This document shows positions 63,102-64,000 of a DNA stretch of 64,000 nt, piece by piece. The DNA lies in NCBI GenBank assembly GCA_022493055.1, contig CP092781.1, positions 682,001 through 746,000 of the forward strand, given 5' to 3'. Position numbers and translations under genes: made by a program. Position 1 is the first letter of the stretch; every line of letters begins with the position of its first letter. The notes under the pieces were generated by a model. That model saw only the letters and a list, made by a program, of their open reading frames with translations, was not told the DNA's origin and ran no database searches. This DNA comes from Staphylococcus roterodami (GTDB taxonomy: Bacteria > Bacillota > Bacilli > Staphylococcales > Staphylococcaceae).

Positions 63102-64000
63102 TTATGACGTAATGTCTAATTTGTGTAATGTTACAGTCATCGTAGTTCCTACATCTATATCACTGTTTACACTAATCTTTGCATTATTTTGTTGCGCAAG
63201 TTCATTAGCAATATATAAACCTAATCCAGAACCGCCCGTCTTAGTATTACGTGAATTTTCAACTCTAAATGTACGTTCAAATATACGGTCTTGTAGTTCT
63301 GGTAAAATACCAATGCCTTCATCACTAATTGCAATGTCAATGGTATCTTGTTCTTTATTCTCGCTAATATTAATGTCGATGCGACTACCAACATTTGAAA
63401 ATTTCAAAGCATTATCAAGTAAATTTGTTAATATACGCTCAAGTGGGGTACGATATTGATAAAATGCATCAATTTCACTACAGAAATTTACTTCTAATGT
63501 GCGATTTTCATGTTTCATTCGCTGTTCATATGGTTGTAATATCGATACAAGTAATTGGTCTAGTTGTATTAATTCTGGGGGATACGTTTTACCTGTATTT
63601 AAAGTGATAATATGAGTCATATCGTCGAATAACGTTGATAAGCGGTTGGCTTGTTTAATCAAAATGTCATATGACTCTTTAATTTCATGATCTTTTGTGA
63701 TAATACCATCACGTAAACCTTCAGAGTATGAAATGATACTGGCTAAAGGTGTTTTTAAATCATGGGCTAAATTTTGAATCAGTTCTGTTTTTTCTTGTTG
63801 TTCGGATTTAATTTGATTCATTTGTTGCGTAATTTCAGAAGCCATTTTATTAAAAGATTGATTTAATTCATAAATCTCTTTTGGTGAATTAAACGTTTTA
63901 TCATTGCTTGCGTAATTTCCATTAGCAAATTGCTTTGTTTTAATATTAAACTGCTTAATTTTTTGAATAAGCGGGTTAATAAAAATACTACATATTAACA
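63102..64000 (-). CDS. saeS: Sensor histidine kinase SaeS, N-terminus outside window
   Basis: The last 299 codons of SaeS, which controls exoprotein genes with SaeR. The frame is open to the right edge: end of the second membrane helix (ICSIFINPL), HAMP-like linker ([15 protein letters not shown]), HisKA with the phospho-acceptor in [12 protein letters not shown], and the ATPase domain with N-box [22 protein letters not shown] and TGGSGLGLY. The ATG at 63845 is an internal methionine, not the start. The N-terminal membrane part, where the Newman-type L18P change would be, is outside. saeR lies beyond the edge in S. aureus. Confidence 0.95.
   Translation of the reverse strand, partial: LICSIFINPLIQKIKQFNIKTKQFANGNYASNDKTFNSPKEIYELNQSFNKMASEITQQMNQIKSEQQEKTELIQNLAHDLKTPLASIISYSEGLRDGIITKDHEIKESYDILIKQANRLSTLFDDMTHIITLNTGKTYPPELIQLDQLLVSILQPYEQRMKHENRTLEVNFCSEIDAFYQYRTPLERILTNLLDNALKFSNVGSRIDINISENKEQDTIDIAISDEGIGILPELQDRIFERTFRVENSRNTKTGGSGLGLYIANELAQQNNAKISVNSDIDVGTTMTVTLHKLDITS

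Noticed and set aside
62899..63459. 186-residue plus-strand open frame across csbB end and saeS
   Set aside because: It runs antisense to saeS and overlaps csbB; no ribosome site, low-complexity composition. It is a shadow of the real genes.

Overview
The window is a stretch of low-GC Firmicute chromosome that I recognise as the Staphylococcus aureus complex. The order abcA-nupC-yitT-fhuCBG-dhaKLM-graXRS-vraFG-pitRA-rbf-sarX-uppP-cydDC-mgrA-norA-fruRKA-nagA-mpfA-csbB-saeS matches the core chromosome that I know from S. aureus. Several proteins (GraS, NorA) differ from the S. aureus sequences I remember by several percent, while others (MgrA) are almost identical, so a divergent S. aureus lineage or a sister species such as S. 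argenteus or S. schweitzeri is possible. No rRNA, tRNA, CRISPR array, prophage or transposase gene was seen.

Layout. 1-7.5 kb: the 3' part of the ABC exporter abcA, nucleoside permease nupC, a YitT-type membrane protein, and the Fur-box-controlled siderophore importer fhuCBG. 7.7-10.4 kb: the PTS-type dihydroxyacetone kinase dhaKLM and a small unknown protein. 11-14.7 kb: a YkvI-type transporter, a membrane-anchored esterase, an unknown protein and an acetyltransferase. 14.8-20.3 kb: the antimicrobial-peptide sensing and resistance locus graXRS-vraFG with a GraR-type palindrome inside the end of graS. 20.9-25.1 kb: phosphate transport pitRA, a LysM-CHAP cell-wall hydrolase and a Bax-inhibitor-1-like protein. 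25.8-28.5 kb: biofilm regulators rbf and sarX. 28.7-38.5 kb: yebC-cupin pair, DUF402 protein, LysR regulator, an MFS-DUF456 operon, acetyltransferases, a lipoprotein and a three-gene minus-strand operon. 38.6-43.6 kb: uppP, cydDC-like ABC exporter, mgrA. 43.8-50.4 kb: COG0523 GTPase, aldo/keto reductase, a frameshifted DASS-type anion transporter, a photolyase and membrane proteins. 50.5-57.7 kb: DUF296 protein, norA, YbaK-type deacylase and the fructose operon fruRKA. 58-64 kb: nagA, the magnesium exporter gene mpfA behind a structured leader, an aldo/keto reductase, the sigma-B-type csbB, and the C-terminal part of saeS.

Functionally the segment is rich in envelope and virulence control: GraRS/VraFG, MgrA, SaeS, Rbf and SarX are regulators of surface charge, efflux, exoproteins and biofilm; AbcA and NorA are exporters under such control; UppP, CsbB and the CHAP hydrolase act on wall and lipoteichoic acid synthesis.

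The most interesting unexplained structures are the roughly 130-base leader of mpfA, which can form two mutually exclusive folds around the ribosome binding region; a dispersed, foldable 160-bp repeat present five times in intergenic gaps; and long nested hairpins, one of them in the 700-bp gap upstream of rbf.
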